From: Siphonodentalium dalli
Taxonomy: Eukaryota > Mollusca > Scaphopoda > Gadilida > Siphonodentaliidae
Direction: 5' to 3'
Assembly: GCA_032622095.1 (NCBI GenBank)
Contig: CP136063.1
Coordinates: 179,281,956 to 179,345,955 of the forward strand
Length of the DNA: 64,000 nt
Shown here: positions 24,701 to 39,700 of the stretch, piece by piece
Layout: each line of letters begins with the position of its first letter
How positions within the stretch are numbered: the first letter of the stretch is position 1
Program-made: the position numbers and the translations under genes
Notes under the pieces: model-generated
What the model was told of the DNA's origin: nothing
The model's database searches: none
What the model saw: the letters and a program-made list of their open reading frames with translations, nothing else

Positions 24701-27700
24701 AATAAATATTTTATGATATCACCAAATACATTTAGTGATATCAATAAATAGTCTTTTCATCCGAATTATTGATATCACAAAATGAATAGGCCTATATGAT
24801 ATCACAAATTCGAATAAGTGATATCACAACTTGAATATTGGACTCCATAATATTGAGTATGTGATATCACTAAATGCTTACAATTTTATATCATGTATTC
24901 GTTTTTGTGATATCATATACTCATTTTGTGATATCACAAAATTAATTATTGATATGACAAAATAGGTAATAAATAGAAGAACGGCCCCCATACAGTCTTG
25001 CCTTTTCACTGAATGGAGACTGCATGGAGCTCTCAAATTCTCAATCGTCTCCTTTTCACTTTCAGGCCCAATAAATAAAGGCGAACACGAGGAAACTACC
25101 TGTGCCAGACAATGCAAACGTAAGTAATCTACCATTATTAATCTCGTTGACCAAAATTTAATCAACAATTACTCAACGTCAGTGTATAAGTATATCACGA
25201 AGCACCGTTGATTGAAGTGTTGAGTAAACTATTTCCACTCAACGAGTTGAGTAGAAAAAAATGTACTCACTGATGTGAAATCGCTCTGACTTGTGAAACA
25301 ATTTTACCAATTGATTTTGCTCAACCGTTGAGTGAATATTTAATCAACTTTAACTGGAAATATAGCTGATGTTGAGCAATAATCAGTTTTCCTATAGTTA
25401 TAAAGAAATGGAGTTGGCTACACATATTTGTTGGGAATATTCTCGAAACAGAACTGGATGATATATCCAGGATCAGCGACCGAATCATAATTGTAAATAT
25501 CGGAAATTAAATCCCGATATAGAATCCGATTTCATAATGGTCTGTTGGAAGATATGTATGGGAGGCCAAATTCACATTTAATAATTAATTGTGCTTAAGC
25601 GTAATCATTTGCGCTTAAGCGCAATCAATTGCGCTTAAGTGCAATTAATTGCGCTTAAGCGCAATTCATGGTTATATGTAACAAAACACCCCTGGTGAAT
25701 AAATAGGTTTCTCCATAACTTAGCATTAACTCCTATTGACATGTCACCTCTTGGTTTCATTGGTTTGATTGGGTAGGGAGCTAGCCCAACTTCTTTATCA
25801 AAATGGCTGACTCGCAATAGTATCACCTTCTGTTTTAGTTGGAACGACTCGTGATAGCATTATATTATCTTCGGTATATATTAGTTGGGGCTACTTGCAA
25901 TAGCATTACTTTCTGTATTAGTCGGGGCGACATTGATTTTCAAAAAATTTCGAGTATACAGGCACACCATATGAGGGAAGCAAGCCCTCGGTGACACCAC
26001 ATTCACACTATATGATCATGGAAATACTATAGATTTGTGCAAGAGATGCTGATTTAATAAGAAAAACTAGAGCTCCAGGACTGAGACACCAAAGCTCCAG
26101 TGATTACACACCATTTTTTGGACAGGGATGCTGATAATATGAAAATAGGGTTTTTTCCCCCTGATTTAAGTCAATAAGTAAACCATACAGTAATGCTCTA
26201 ATTAATCGACTCCTTAACCACAGCAGAATTATGGATAACTTTTCAGGATTTAGTCGGAAATATGGCTTGTTGCCATTCATTGGAAAGCTCTCGAGAGCTT
26301 TTCGATGAATGGCAACAAGCCATATTTCCGACTAAATCCTGAAACGTTACCCATAATTCTGCTGTGGTTAAGAAGTAGATTAATTAGAGCATTACTGTAT
26401 GAGGTAAGAAAGCCCTCATGCAGTGACACTGCATGCATGTATAGGCTAAAATCTGTGCAAAAATACATTAAAAACATCATACAAAAAATTACTAAGAGTT
26501 CCGGGAAGGCGACATCAATTCTTTGGATAGAGGGATGCTGATAATATGTAATTAGGGATTCTCCTTGTTGAACACATACTCACAGTTGACTGTTGAGTAC
26601 AGGTCAAAATTAGCCCAATGCTCATCTTGTGTTGCTAGGTGATACACCAGGTCATGCTAATAGTTTATGGGTAGGTTAGATAGTAGTCACAATTATGCTT
26701 AAGCGCAATTGATTGCGCTTAAGCGCAATTAATTGCGCTTAAGCGTAATTAATTACGCTTAAGCGTAAATGCCCTATTTGCGCTTAAGCACAATATGTGG
26801 TATTTGCGCTTAAGCGCAATCAATTGCGCTTAAGCGCAATTGATTATTAAATGTGAATTTGGCCTCCCATAGATATGAAATTATTCTGTGATATAATAGG
26901 CTGTATGCAAAATATAGTTTAGTCGTGGCCCGCGCACAACTGCATTATAAAATAGTTTTTGGAAGTGGCGAGTAATTTATTGGATGATTTATTGTTCGCC
27001 TTACTTGAACACACGCGCGTGCATGCACGATGGTTTTCTGTGTCTGATTAACATGCGCGAGGTTTCGAGTCTATATTGATATTACATCATAATATTGGAA
27101 GGATTTTGTACTGATTTTGCCGTTCTTTAAATTGATTATTTAGCTGTATATTCTGAAGGTTTTGAATGTGAAGTATAGAAACTGACTGTTTTCGGTCATT
27201 GTCAATATTCACACGTATATATATACATCCATATGGGAGGCCCTTTTCACATTTATTATTTATTTACGCTTAATATTCATTGATTCCCCCCTGAATTAAT
27301 TTTAAATGGCACAGGCCTAAATTAACACATCACTCAAGTCTATATACCGGTAGGCCCACCATATGAGGGAAGCAATCCCCCAGTAACCCTAGATCCCTTT
27401 TATGACATGGAAATGGTATAGATCTGTGCAGGATATGTCTCATTTATAAAATATACTTGATCTCTGTGATGGAGACACACATTCTTGGGGACAGGGATGC
27501 TGATAATATGAAAATAGGGGTTTTTTCCCCCTATTTCAAGTCAATAAGTACACAATATGAAGGAAGCAAGCCCCCCCCTAATTCCCTTTTTATGGCCATA
27601 GAAATGGTATATATCTGTGCAGGAGATATCCCTTTAATAAAATATACTAGAGCTCTGGGAGTGAGACACCAATTCCTGGGACACCAGGGACAGAGATGCT

Positions 27701-30700
27701 GATATGCATATGGAAATATGTTGTTTCTTCAACTTCGAGTCTGTATGGGGCTATTACTATGGGCCCATCATAATATACTATGCCTCAGTATGAGATGGAC
27801 TCAATCATTCACAATCAGAGGGAAGTAAGGGAGTGTTAGGTATTTGCGCTTAAGCGCAAATGATTTGCGCTTAAGCGCAAATAAATTGATAGACACATAT
27901 TTGCGCTTAAGCGCAAATAAATAATAAATGTGAAAAGGGCCTCCCATACATCCACACAATTTAGTTTATCCGCATTTTAAAATTGTCAAAATTTCATGCA
28001 GCGGTAAAATCCCAACAGCTATATGATCTATAATTGTTCAAGTTCGTTGGGTAGGCCAACATCCAGATATGACCTATATAGTCCGTATTTCTTCATTTAT
28101 AGAAAACACAAAATTTTTCTACAAACCGGGAACGAACTACGAATTTGAATACAATGTGAACACGAAGACGAACATTGAAGCCGCATCAGAAGATCATGCC
28201 GAAATCGAACTGAAAGCGATTGCAAACATCCAAGTTATCTCAGCTTGTGACTTTGTGTTGACGGTAAGTAATTATGCTATCGCCGCATCGCTTTGCCATT
28301 TGTGACATGTTCGGCATATATTGACCAATTAATTCCCCAGAATGAAAATTAAAATCAGAGAATTCACATTGCCACATGATTTTCGCGCCAAATTTGACGT
28401 TCGCTGTGGAAGTTGCAAGACAGAGTTCAGCCCCTTCGCTGTACGCTCTGTTTTGCAGTCTGGATTGTATATTCATAAGATCACGTGATTTAAATTGCAA
28501 TGATTTGTTCTCTATTTTGATGTTTTAATTTGAATGATACGGGGAAATTCCATGTTGCAAGTTGTTATAAGGCTGTAAATTAAGCATGTATAACCTTTGA
28601 AAACTTGACTTAAAGGTACTCAATCCAATAAAACTCCTCTCAATTACTATTTCAATGGCTTCGGGGACAAAAATATTTGATTCGAGTCGAGGAAGCCACC
28701 CATCAAAGCTCAGATTTTTTAGATATCGATTTTAGAAATCTATTATTTTTCATTATCGGGAATACTTTCTGTCCCAGAACACAGTCAAAATTGCGTTATT
28801 ATTGCCACTTGATTTTAGAGTTATCCATCCTTGTCTGTTTGAATAGTGTTTTGGTGTGTACACACATCTCGAGCAGATTACGAAATTGAAAGGCAATTAT
28901 TAGTAATCATCTCGAGAAAATAAAAAATTTCAAAAATCAATAGCTAATAACTCTGAGCTTTGTTTGATGGGTTCCTCAACTCGAATCAAATATTTTTTAC
29001 CCCAAAAGCCAAAGAAATAGTAATATAGGACCCTCTGAATCAAGTCTGATCGGATTGTTGTTGTTGGAATCTGTTGAGATGGGGACCCTCTGATCGGATT
29101 GAGTATACCTTTAAGAACAACTCGGATCAGGTGTCAACTTCTTGGAGTTCGACAGTTGTCACAGTGAAAATGAAATATCTATTTATTATAGTATAATTTT
29201 ATATGACATAAAACGCAAACACTGAAACTTTCAGTGGTTGTGTTTTATGGCATATAAATTATAAAAATATAATATATGTAGACCTAAAGACTAACAGGCA
29301 CGTGACGGCAGGGTGTCTACCCCCCCCCCCCCCCTCCCCACTCTGTTTTTTTTTGGTGGGGGGGGGGGGGGGGGGGGTTGGGTGTAAAGTGGAAACTTGA
29401 GGAAAGGGGGAGGGGTGCAAATGGAACTCTGCAAACCTGGTTAAGTATGGGCCTATGGGATGCCGTTTTAACATTTATTAAATAACTGTAAATTAATTTC
29501 GCTTTAAGGCCAAATAAAAAAGATAATATGTTTCCGTACATCGACCGACCCTAAAAATAACCCGCCGACCCTAATCTTTTTTTTTACTGTTTTTACCGCC
29601 AATGCTCATAAATATTGATAATCATTAGGTGCAAAACACATGGTTTCTAACATAAGCCTGTGATAAGTGACATGAAGTGTGACAGTTGTCTCAAAAGCCA
29701 CAGGTGTGTGATGGGTTGTGGATTGATAGGCATGAATCTTGCAATTTTAATTTCAAGAGAGTAGATCTCATGTCTGCTTTACCATTATGCCTTGTTTGGG
29801 ACTTATGGAACATATTCATGAGTTCCAAATAAACATGCATGCCCATTTATTATTTTCTTGACAGCATGAGAAATGTACATTTCCATTTCGTTTGACATTT
29901 AATATTCAAACAACATTTTACTGGTACACTTCATTGCTTCACCCACCATGTTTCTTTTGCACACATTTAAAAATGCTGGGTGCTATCTAAAGGGGTACTG
30001 AATCTGCCAATTATGGGACCAACTCCTTTTATACTCAAGAGAATATATGCAGCAAATTAATGCATTTGAGCCATGGATTAGTGCCAAATACACTGATGTG
30101 TTCTATGAGAACGATGCAAACAACATGGTAATTTATATGACTGGAGTCATAAATTCATTTTCAATATACTTACCATGTTGTTTGCACCATTCATAGAGCA
30201 CATAAGTGTATTTGGCATTAATACATGCCTCAAATTCATTCATTTATTGCATATATTCTGTTGAGTATACAAGGAGATAGTCCTACAAATAACCGGATTC
30301 AGGGTACAGTACCCCTTTAATATATTATTTTGTTCAAAATAAATGTTTTGTTTTGATAAACTTGCTTTTATAATTGACACCAACTAATGCTACACAGGTT
30401 TTGAAAATGTGCTGAACAGTATATTCGTGTCTTGTCATGATTTCTGTTAGAGGATCTTTGTATAGGTTGCAAGGAAATTTAAAATGGTGGCTGCCAGACT
30501 TTCGGGAACACACTTAAAGTAACTGCATTAGTGCTGATCACAAACCCTGTGTACCCTTCAGCAGATTTTCAAAACCTGTGTACCGTAAAATACCCTTCAG
30601 CACTTTTATTTGGTGAGTGACCCCCTTCAGCCCAACTGACATCTTCAACAATCAGGCAGAATATCCCATATGAACAATTCAAATATATAGGTTCTATAAT

Positions 30701-33700
30701 ATTTTCGGACATAAATTCCGAGCCCCATCCCTCTGAGTTTATGGCCAAAATCAGTATGTGAATACTGAAACACACTATTAAGAATAACAGCAAGTTTGAT
30801 ATCTTGTTCAATGTTAATGTATATTTCCACAAGTAATACTTTCCCTACAACACAAGTAGGCATTTAATGTCATTTCGGTCGAGGTAGTTCAATATTTCTG
30901 CAGCTGGAAAAAAAAATCAAAAAATAATAAAAAAAAAACATTTCCCTACCTACCTACCCTAATTTTTTCTCTCCGTTATCGGAAACATATTATCTTTTTT
31001 ATTTGGCCTTACAATTAATTGCGCAATTCATTTAACATTATGTGGGCAACTCTGTAATTTTACTTAAGCGCAATTATTGATCACCATAAACAAAACCCCC
31101 TTAATTCTTATAGAATAGTCGGCAGAATGACTATATCTGGCCAAACATTATTATGAACCTCATTTGATCTTCGAGGGGTGAACACTTGAATTGCACTTAA
31201 GCACAATTGAATTGCGGCAGGATGACTATCCGACCAAACATGATTATGAACCTCATTTGATCTTCGAGGGGTGAACACTTGAATTTCACTTAAGCACAAT
31301 TGAATTGTGGCAGGATGACTATCTGGCCAAACATGATTATGAACCTCATTTGATCTTCGAGGGGTGAGCACTTGAATTGCACTTAAGCACAATTGAATTG
31401 TGGCTAATTGTGCTTAATAAGCAATTCAGGATCTTTCATCTGATTCGATTCGATTCAAAATCAGCTGTCTTGATTCAAATTGTATTGAATAATTGGCACC
31501 AGATGCATTCTCATTACTCAACTGACCTGGTGCATTGCTTTTTTGCGAACATATATTATGTCAGATATAGCTGGGCTACCAACAAAAGACCAGAAATAAT
31601 ATTACCCTGTCATCGAACTAAGCTATACTATAGACCACCGACGCATTGTAAGATTGATAAGTTGAAAACTCTCTCACTCTTCAAAAATCCAGTGTCAATA
31701 ATAAATCACAACTTAATCAGACACATCTGTGACTTAAAGAGTGTAGCAAGAGAGAGCACTCTCTTTTTGTTAGCAGCAGATGGAAAATTGCAGAACAGCT
31801 TTGAGATTTACTGCAAATAGCGATCAATATAAACAATTTTATTATGCCTTTATAGACAAATAATATCTCTTTTATACCCCATCTTCAGTTTAATCTGTAT
31901 TTTATTCACAATATAGCTGTTGTAATTATGGCCTGGAAGAGTTAGAATAGACCATCTTTAATAAATCCCAAACGTTTAAACTAGACGTATGGCTTTACTA
32001 CATGTATATTATAAATCAAGTCTTTTATTAAAAACAAATACGTGGTATATTATATTTCAAAATGTTCACCCATTATATTTCCAACATAATTTTGAATTGC
32101 TATTGGAGGAGTCATGTGCATTGACCAAATTTATATTTTATTCTTTGACAGTTGGATAATGTCCAGCTTCTGGAATCAGATCCAAATCACCCAACACAGC
32201 TCGTTGATGCCGACACCAACAGGCTTTTCAAGCAAGAACTTGAGAAACACCAACTGAGGTTTGCTTTCCAAGATGGCGAAGTGGAAGTTTTGTGCAACAA
32301 TGGAGAGGACCCTACCTGGGTGCTTAATATCAAAAGGGGTGTCCTATCGGCATTCCAGAACAAGATGCACGATTTCAAATCAAACGAGAAGACAAAGGAG
32401 GTAAAGTTTTAAATACTGTTTTGCAAATACATTCCAGCAGGATCCCTGACTATATTATCAAAAGCTTTTTCTCAGGATAAAATATGACCATGAGCATCTC
32501 TTTTCTAAATAATATTCATTTAACATATAATATAGAGAGTAATCAATTGGTTCCGAAAATTACGTTAAATAATACACGAGAGGTGAGAGACGTTGGTATT
32601 AGAAACGAGTGCGCTAACGCGCATAAGTTTATTACCAAAACGTCTCTCGATTCGAGTGAATTATTGAATGTAATTCTCAAAACTAATTGATTACTCTATT
32701 AAACTTCTGCATCAATTTGGTTCACCAAATATGATTTAAAACACACACAATTAATGCATAGAAGTCTCAATGTGGAGAAAGATCAACCATAGAAAATTCA
32801 TTCTAGATCAGTAAGCGACGTAAGGTCAATGATGTCACGGGAAATGACATAATTCACTACTTGTAGTGACATTACCTTTTTTAATTAACAGCGTTTTCAA
32901 TGGAAATCGCGCATAGGAGTGTAATAAATTTATATATTAATCATGACCTGTAGCACGTGTCGTTCTGGTTTGGGGTGGCACCGTTAACAAACATTTCTTA
33001 AATGAAATTGCCAGGGAATTTTGCTTCTGAAATTGTGTTCCTATAACCAGTCATTATAAGAGAACTAGTGAGAGAGAGAGAAATCTGCTTTGTACATGAC
33101 AGTGCAAATAAAAGTAATGTTTTCTGGTTTTGGGGGTACATTCAAAACACCCCTACTTAAATGAAAATGCCAGCTAGGAATTCTGTTTCTTTAATGATAA
33201 TTTGATTATCAGTGATGATAGTAGAACTAACAATATAAAAATAAATCAGCTTGTACTCAAAACTGCAAATAGAAGCTATTTGTTTTGTTTTTATGGCCCC
33301 AAAACGCCAGGAATGCAGAACTTAAGAAATGTTTTTACTTTGAACTTTCGTGGGTATATCAAATATCGGGCATCAAGCCTTTTATACGCAATTTGCAAAT
33401 AGAAATGAGTGGCTTTATATCAATATGAGAGAGAGAAAAACTGTTTTCAATAACTTGAATACCATAACTATCAGGTTGTGAAAAATTATATTCAATATGA
33501 GAGATTTAATTTTTTCACAAATTTCATTCTCCGTCGTGGAATTGCCCACATGTATTTTATTGTGGCTGGCATCAACTCAAACTGAACCATTTCTTTGCAT
33601 GTGATGACATTCTGTGATTCAGGTTGACGTTGCTGGAAATTGTGACGTTGAGTATTCCAAAGGTTCAAGCTCATGGGGCACCATTACGATCCACAAGAAG

Positions 33701-36700
33701 AAACATCTGCTGGGATGTGACGATCGCCATGGATACCAGTCCATGATCCAGGGAAACAAATACAGAGTACCATCGGTATGACACACTCATATAAAAACTG
33801 AATTAATTCCATTACACTTAGGCGTACTTCAGATTTGCATTATGCTTAATTGTAATTTTATTAATGCTTTAAGGGTATTTCATTTTCACGATGTGATGAA
33901 TTATGCTTAAGTGTAATTGAATTACACAAACAACCCTCAGGCTGAAATTGATGAATCCTTCTGACACATATCAGTCATTGAGTCAAAATAATACTTCAAG
34001 GGCAAATAGGGCCCACACTGATATATACCATTTTAGATCATACAATTTTATCCAAGGTTAGAAAAGTAGAAAACCCAATATTCTTAAGTGTAATTAAATT
34101 ATGCTTAAAGGTACTCAACCCGATAAAACTCCTCTCAATTACTATTTCAATGGCTTCGGGGGTCAAAAATATTTGATTCGAGTCGAGTAAGTCACCCATC
34201 AAAGCTCAGATTTGTTAGATATCGATTTTAGAAATCTATTATTTTTCATTATCGGGAATACTATCTGGCCCAGAACTCAATCAAAATTGCGTTAAAATTA
34301 CCACTTGATTTTAGAGTTATTCATCCTTGTCTGTTTGAATAGATTTGGAGTACACATCCAGAGCAGATTACGGCAGTTATTAGTACTGATCTCGAGAACA
34401 TAACAAATTTGAAAAATCAATATCTATAATAACTCTGAGCTTTGTTTGATGGGTTCCTCGACTCGAATCAAATATTTTTTACCCCCAAAGCCAAAGAAAT
34501 AGTAATATAGGACCCTCTGATCGGATTGTTGTTGTTGGAATCTGTTGAGATGGGGACCCTCTTTACGGGTTGAGTACCTTTAAGTATTTCTACAAAAAAT
34601 TCAGTTACTTTAAAAAATAATTACATTACATTATTTTTACATGTGTTCATTTAGCGCTGGTCATGAAAATATTGGCCTAAATTTATCCCATCAATTCTAA
34701 TAAATAGACAGTAATTAAATGTTCTTTGCAGCGTACAATTATTCTCCTATATGAGATGTGGAGGCGCTATCCAAGTGAAAATAACCTTTGCATTTCATGA
34801 GAGGAAAAACATCACACACTACTCAGCTAACAGCTAACTCTTGTGTTATTATCTTTTCTTTATCAGTTTATTATGTGCCTACCACTTTCCCAATGCTACA
34901 CCTTGAGCAACCTGTTCCATTAACATAATGTGCATGGATAACAAACAACATAAAGAAGTGATGTCATGATGCAGTTCTGAGAGTGGAATAACATCTTGAC
35001 TATGTTATAAAACCTATGGGCTTCTGTGGGTCGAGATATCAATTTATATATTAATGTAAGACATTGATGAAAACATAATAAAGTTTAATATGCAATTACT
35101 GACTAATATTTGGAATGTATCAGAATTTTTTTTTTCAAATCAATATTACATGTACTAACAGAAAACTGTAAACTGGATTGTGTCTGGTTTTGGAGATTCA
35201 GTCACTATTTTAGACTAAATTTTTGTTTTGTTTTGTTTAGGATATTCAGTCACTACCTTTGTTGAAGAGTGAAAACGAGTGTGACCAGGAAATCACAACC
35301 TCTGGTCTGCTGAGAACATCAACGTGCCATGAGCAGCATGTGTTCCGACCATTCTCCCAGCATGCAAATGGTGCCAAAACAGTAACTATGCAGAAGCTCT
35401 CATTCAGACGTGAAACTCCAATCAAATCCAGGCCAGGTAAATAAATTATTTAAATCATGAATATGGCTCATATTCCTTACATCTTCTGTTACTACTACAT
35501 GGTTCATCTCGGGACAGAAGTGCGCTACTTCAGATGAACCATTTGATAACATAGTACTTGCCAATGACTATTTACTTAATTCCCATTGATTCATTTGTAG
35601 GAATGTTTAGCTAATAAGATTAATAGTACACACAGCCGTTAGTCTGTTTGTTGAACTTATAATGCAACTTCCCTACAAATCAAGTATTAGACTGTTCCCT
35701 CAATTGTTTGTCATCTGCTGATATCTATCCAGTAACCGGAGCTTTAAATTCATCCATTTTTGCCTAGAATCATCATGTGAAATTATAATAGAGACAGTGC
35801 TGGAAATGGCGATCTTTTAAATGCATAATCTAATGCCAACATATTAACTAAATTAATTTTGTCCTTTTCTTTCACAGAGGGCATCAAACAGCGAACAACC
35901 ATGCTGTTCCAGCACGAGAATGGATTGAACCAGGAAAACAAGAAAAATGAAGTCATCACACAGTTGAACCAGATTTGTACCGACACAAAGGATGGAATTA
36001 AGTCCGAGACGCCAAGATTGTTCACTGATCTGGTGTACCTGATGAAGTCTGGAGATGAGCGCACACTCCGACAAGTGCTGAAACAAATCGATGGGAAACA
36101 GATATGCCAGGAACAGAATGAGAAAATCAGGTAAATATATTTACCTAAACTTATCCAGATATCATAAATAAAAAATTTGTGTTCTAGATAATTGTAATTA
36201 ATTTTATGAAATTCTCATCATTGCATCATGTTAATTTTAAGGCTATTATTTTGTATATTTACCCCCCCCCCCCCCCCCAAAAAAATATGCTGGACTTTAA
36301 TGCATAACCTTGGCATTTAAATTGCATAAATATAATATTAATAAATGTGGAAAATTAATTATTAATGTACCACTTGCTATGTTTCAAATTTGGTTCATAA
36401 TATTTCCTTTATTTTTGCAGGAAATTTTTCCTTGATGCCTTGCCAATGGTTGGAACACCATCTTCGATTAAATTGATGACAGAATTGCTTTCCAACAAAA
36501 AGGTCACTGGGCAAGAGGCTAATATGTGGCTGACATCCCTGGCCATGGTCCAATATCCAACATCTGAAATGCTCAGAGATCTTAAGGTACGATTCATCAT
36601 TTATTAGATGATGTAAGGCCTCGGCAGTTTGCGCATATGAAAAATCATAAAAGAATTTAGAACAATCATTTTTTTGTCCATAAAAGTAATAAATGTCTGC

Positions 36701-39700
36701 TAATTTGTTAAAATAGCATCATCAGTATGTCACTAGCATCAACAGGCAATTGTTTAATTTAATAAATAAATTTAAAAGTGTAAATTTAATGAAATAATGA
36801 GATAATAACTGTGAAAGACACTATATTTGATACAACACAGCAATTTTTTTGAGAAATCAGACATTATGGGTGGGTGGCTTTGGGGAGAATCATGTCTCTA
36901 TACACAAAACGTCAGCCAAAAATATCATCTGTTGAATTGCCTGTTTTTAGGGTCTGTTGACACACTCTGACAACGCTATGCTGGCCATCTCATCTCTGGT
37001 CAACAACTACTGCCGCAAGAACAGCTGCGAGAATGATCGTGATGTCCAGGAAATTGTCTCTGAGATTGAGAAGATGATTGGCGAGACATGCTATGTTACC
37101 GAGGATAATATCCACAAGGTTAGAATAAATTGTGCTTGTGCTCAATTTATGTTGGAAAGCTATGTTATAATTAGTCAACTAATATAAGTTCATTAAAAAC
37201 TCTCAAAAGTGAACACCCTAGCTTCAGTCCCACCTCTGTTCAGTTAGAAGAATTATTCAGTTTATAGAAAATGATGCCACATAAGCATGATGCAGCCATT
37301 ATCAGGAGTGATCAAGAGGCAAACTGAATCCATTATAAATTTGTAAGGTCATTTGTGTGATGGTAAATGAAACTGCCTATGGATTATCATTCATTGATTT
37401 GTAGGTATGTTCAGATAATAAGTTGAACAACAACTTTTCAAAAAGACATATGTTGATTGTTGAACTTATTAGCTGAACATCCTACAAATGAATGAATGGG
37501 AATAAAGTATTTACCCATTGGTGAGTATTTATTTAATTAAAAGTTTAATCACCAAGACAAAATATAATTTTGAGCAAGAAAATTTTAAATTACTTGCCGA
37601 ATGTGGTGGATTTTATTCGTTTTTAATCTTGAAAATATCAATCCATACTGTTATAACTATAGTACCAATGCTAAATCTTCAAAATCGCAGGTTTTGATAA
37701 GCCTGAGATCTATTGGAAACATCGGGTATGCCACCAGCGCAGCTCAGACCATCAGTAACTGCTTCTCCAGGAAAGATAACTCCATGCAAGTCAGAGTGGC
37801 TGCTGTTGAGAGTATGAGGAGGATGCCATGTGATCAATCAGTAAGTTTTATATGTTTAATATCCAATAAAATCTAATAAATAGCCACTTTTATTGTTTAT
37901 CATGCTCAGAGGAACTTTAAAGCCTAACTTTATATTTCATTTCCCATAAGAAACATGGTCAAAAGCACTAAGTTACCCAAAAAAGCTTCAGACATGCTTT
38001 TCATTCAATGGACCACAGACATCTTCAACAGTTAAGTGATAACCAGAAATGGTGAATTGAAATATCTGATAAGGTTCTTTGACGCCATGCGACTATTGCT
38101 TAGAACACACATCCCTGGCTACAGGTGTGTGACAATATGAAGTAACACATCTTATAATATAAATGGTGATCCTGGTACATGATCCAATTATTCCTAAGAA
38201 CGAGTCAATCAAAGTTTCAATCTTTGATTCAGGATTTAAACCTTGTTTTCCAATAATGCTTTTCAAATTCGTAAAGCATTTACCAGTCTTGAGACAATGT
38301 TTATGTCAATGATGACGCCAGTAACATAATCTTATTTTTGTCACCTTTAGAGACATCAAGCAATGAAAATCTTTGTGGACAGCGAAGAAGATTCCGAGTT
38401 GAGAATTGCCGCCTATTTGGCTCTGATGGAATGTCCAAGTGAAAATGTCCTGCACACAATCAGACGAAGCCTGGAGAAAGAGGAGGTCAACCAGGTCGGT
38501 TCCTTCGTGTGGACACACCTCACTAATCTGATGGAAACGTCCGACCCTCACAGACAGACAATCAGAAACATCCTGAATGACGAAGAGCTGAAAAAAGATT
38601 TCAACATGGACAAGCGAAAGTTCTCCAGGAACTACGAAGGATCATTCCTGTTTGAGAGGTTAAATGTCGGGGCAAAGGTCGATAGTAATCTAGTCTGGTC
38701 ATCCAAATCATTTATCCCAAGATCTGCTATGGTTAACTTCACCGTGGATCTGTTTGGTCAGTCGATGAACCTCTTTGAGGTTGGTGGAAGAGTTGAAGGC
38801 CTTGAGTACTTGCTGGAGTCATACTTTGGACCAAATGGCTATTTCGGAGAAGAGAAACCATCCAAACCTAGCAAAGCCCTGACTAACCTATCAGAAAACA
38901 AGATTGCTACTGCTGATAAAAATGTGAGTAATATACAGGAAACAAACACCAGAGATGTGGTCTCTCTTTCATCTGCATACAGTAATGCCCTAAATAATCA
39001 GGATTTAGTCGGAAATATGGCTTGTTGCCATTCATTGGCAAGCTCTCATTGAGAGCTTTCCGATGACTGGCAACAAGCCGTATTTCCGACTAAATCCTGA
39101 AAAGTTACCCATAATTCTGCTGTGGTTAAGGAGTCGATTATTTAGGACATTACTGTAGATTCTGTGTTCTAAAATAATAATTCTAAGTCAAAGCCACCAG
39201 GGCCAGGATCCTACATCATAATTTGCTCGAAAATGGTGGCATGGTGTCTCACATCAATGTGAGTGTTCATCATTTTCTTCACCTATATATATAACTCCAC
39301 CAAAAATTATATTGAATATGTTTCTCAAATTATTGTTTTACGAGGAACATTGAGTGTTATTAATGCTATGAATTGGCCCTCCTCGGCATATTAGACTTGC
39401 CGGCTGGTGATGTGGGGTTGATAGCCAATCAAAAATAGAACACCATGTGATATAAAATTGGTAAATATAACCACAACAGACAGTACCACTGTAGTTTCCT
39501 CCTGTGTTCACAAACGGTGGGAAAATTTTATTGAAATATTTCCACAGAGGGGAGTTGGGAGGGTTACTAAACTTTAATAACACTCCATGTTCATCGTGAA
39601 ACTATAATATGAGAAACAAATTTCTCATTTTTACTTCAAACGACTGTGTTATTAACATTAGGATTAATATAGATTCCAACATTCAAATAAGGTGGGACCA

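Noticed and set aside
23915-24960. CRISPR-like array interpretation of the GATATC repeats
   Set aside because: Spacing is irregular, the repeats are short AT-rich dyads without unique spacers, and the sequence is from an animal nuclear genome with introns.
31377-31820. 147-codon plus-strand frame in intron 3
   Set aside because: It starts inside a tandem repeat, has no recognisable domain, lacks splice or promoter context and lies within the intron of a well-defined gene.
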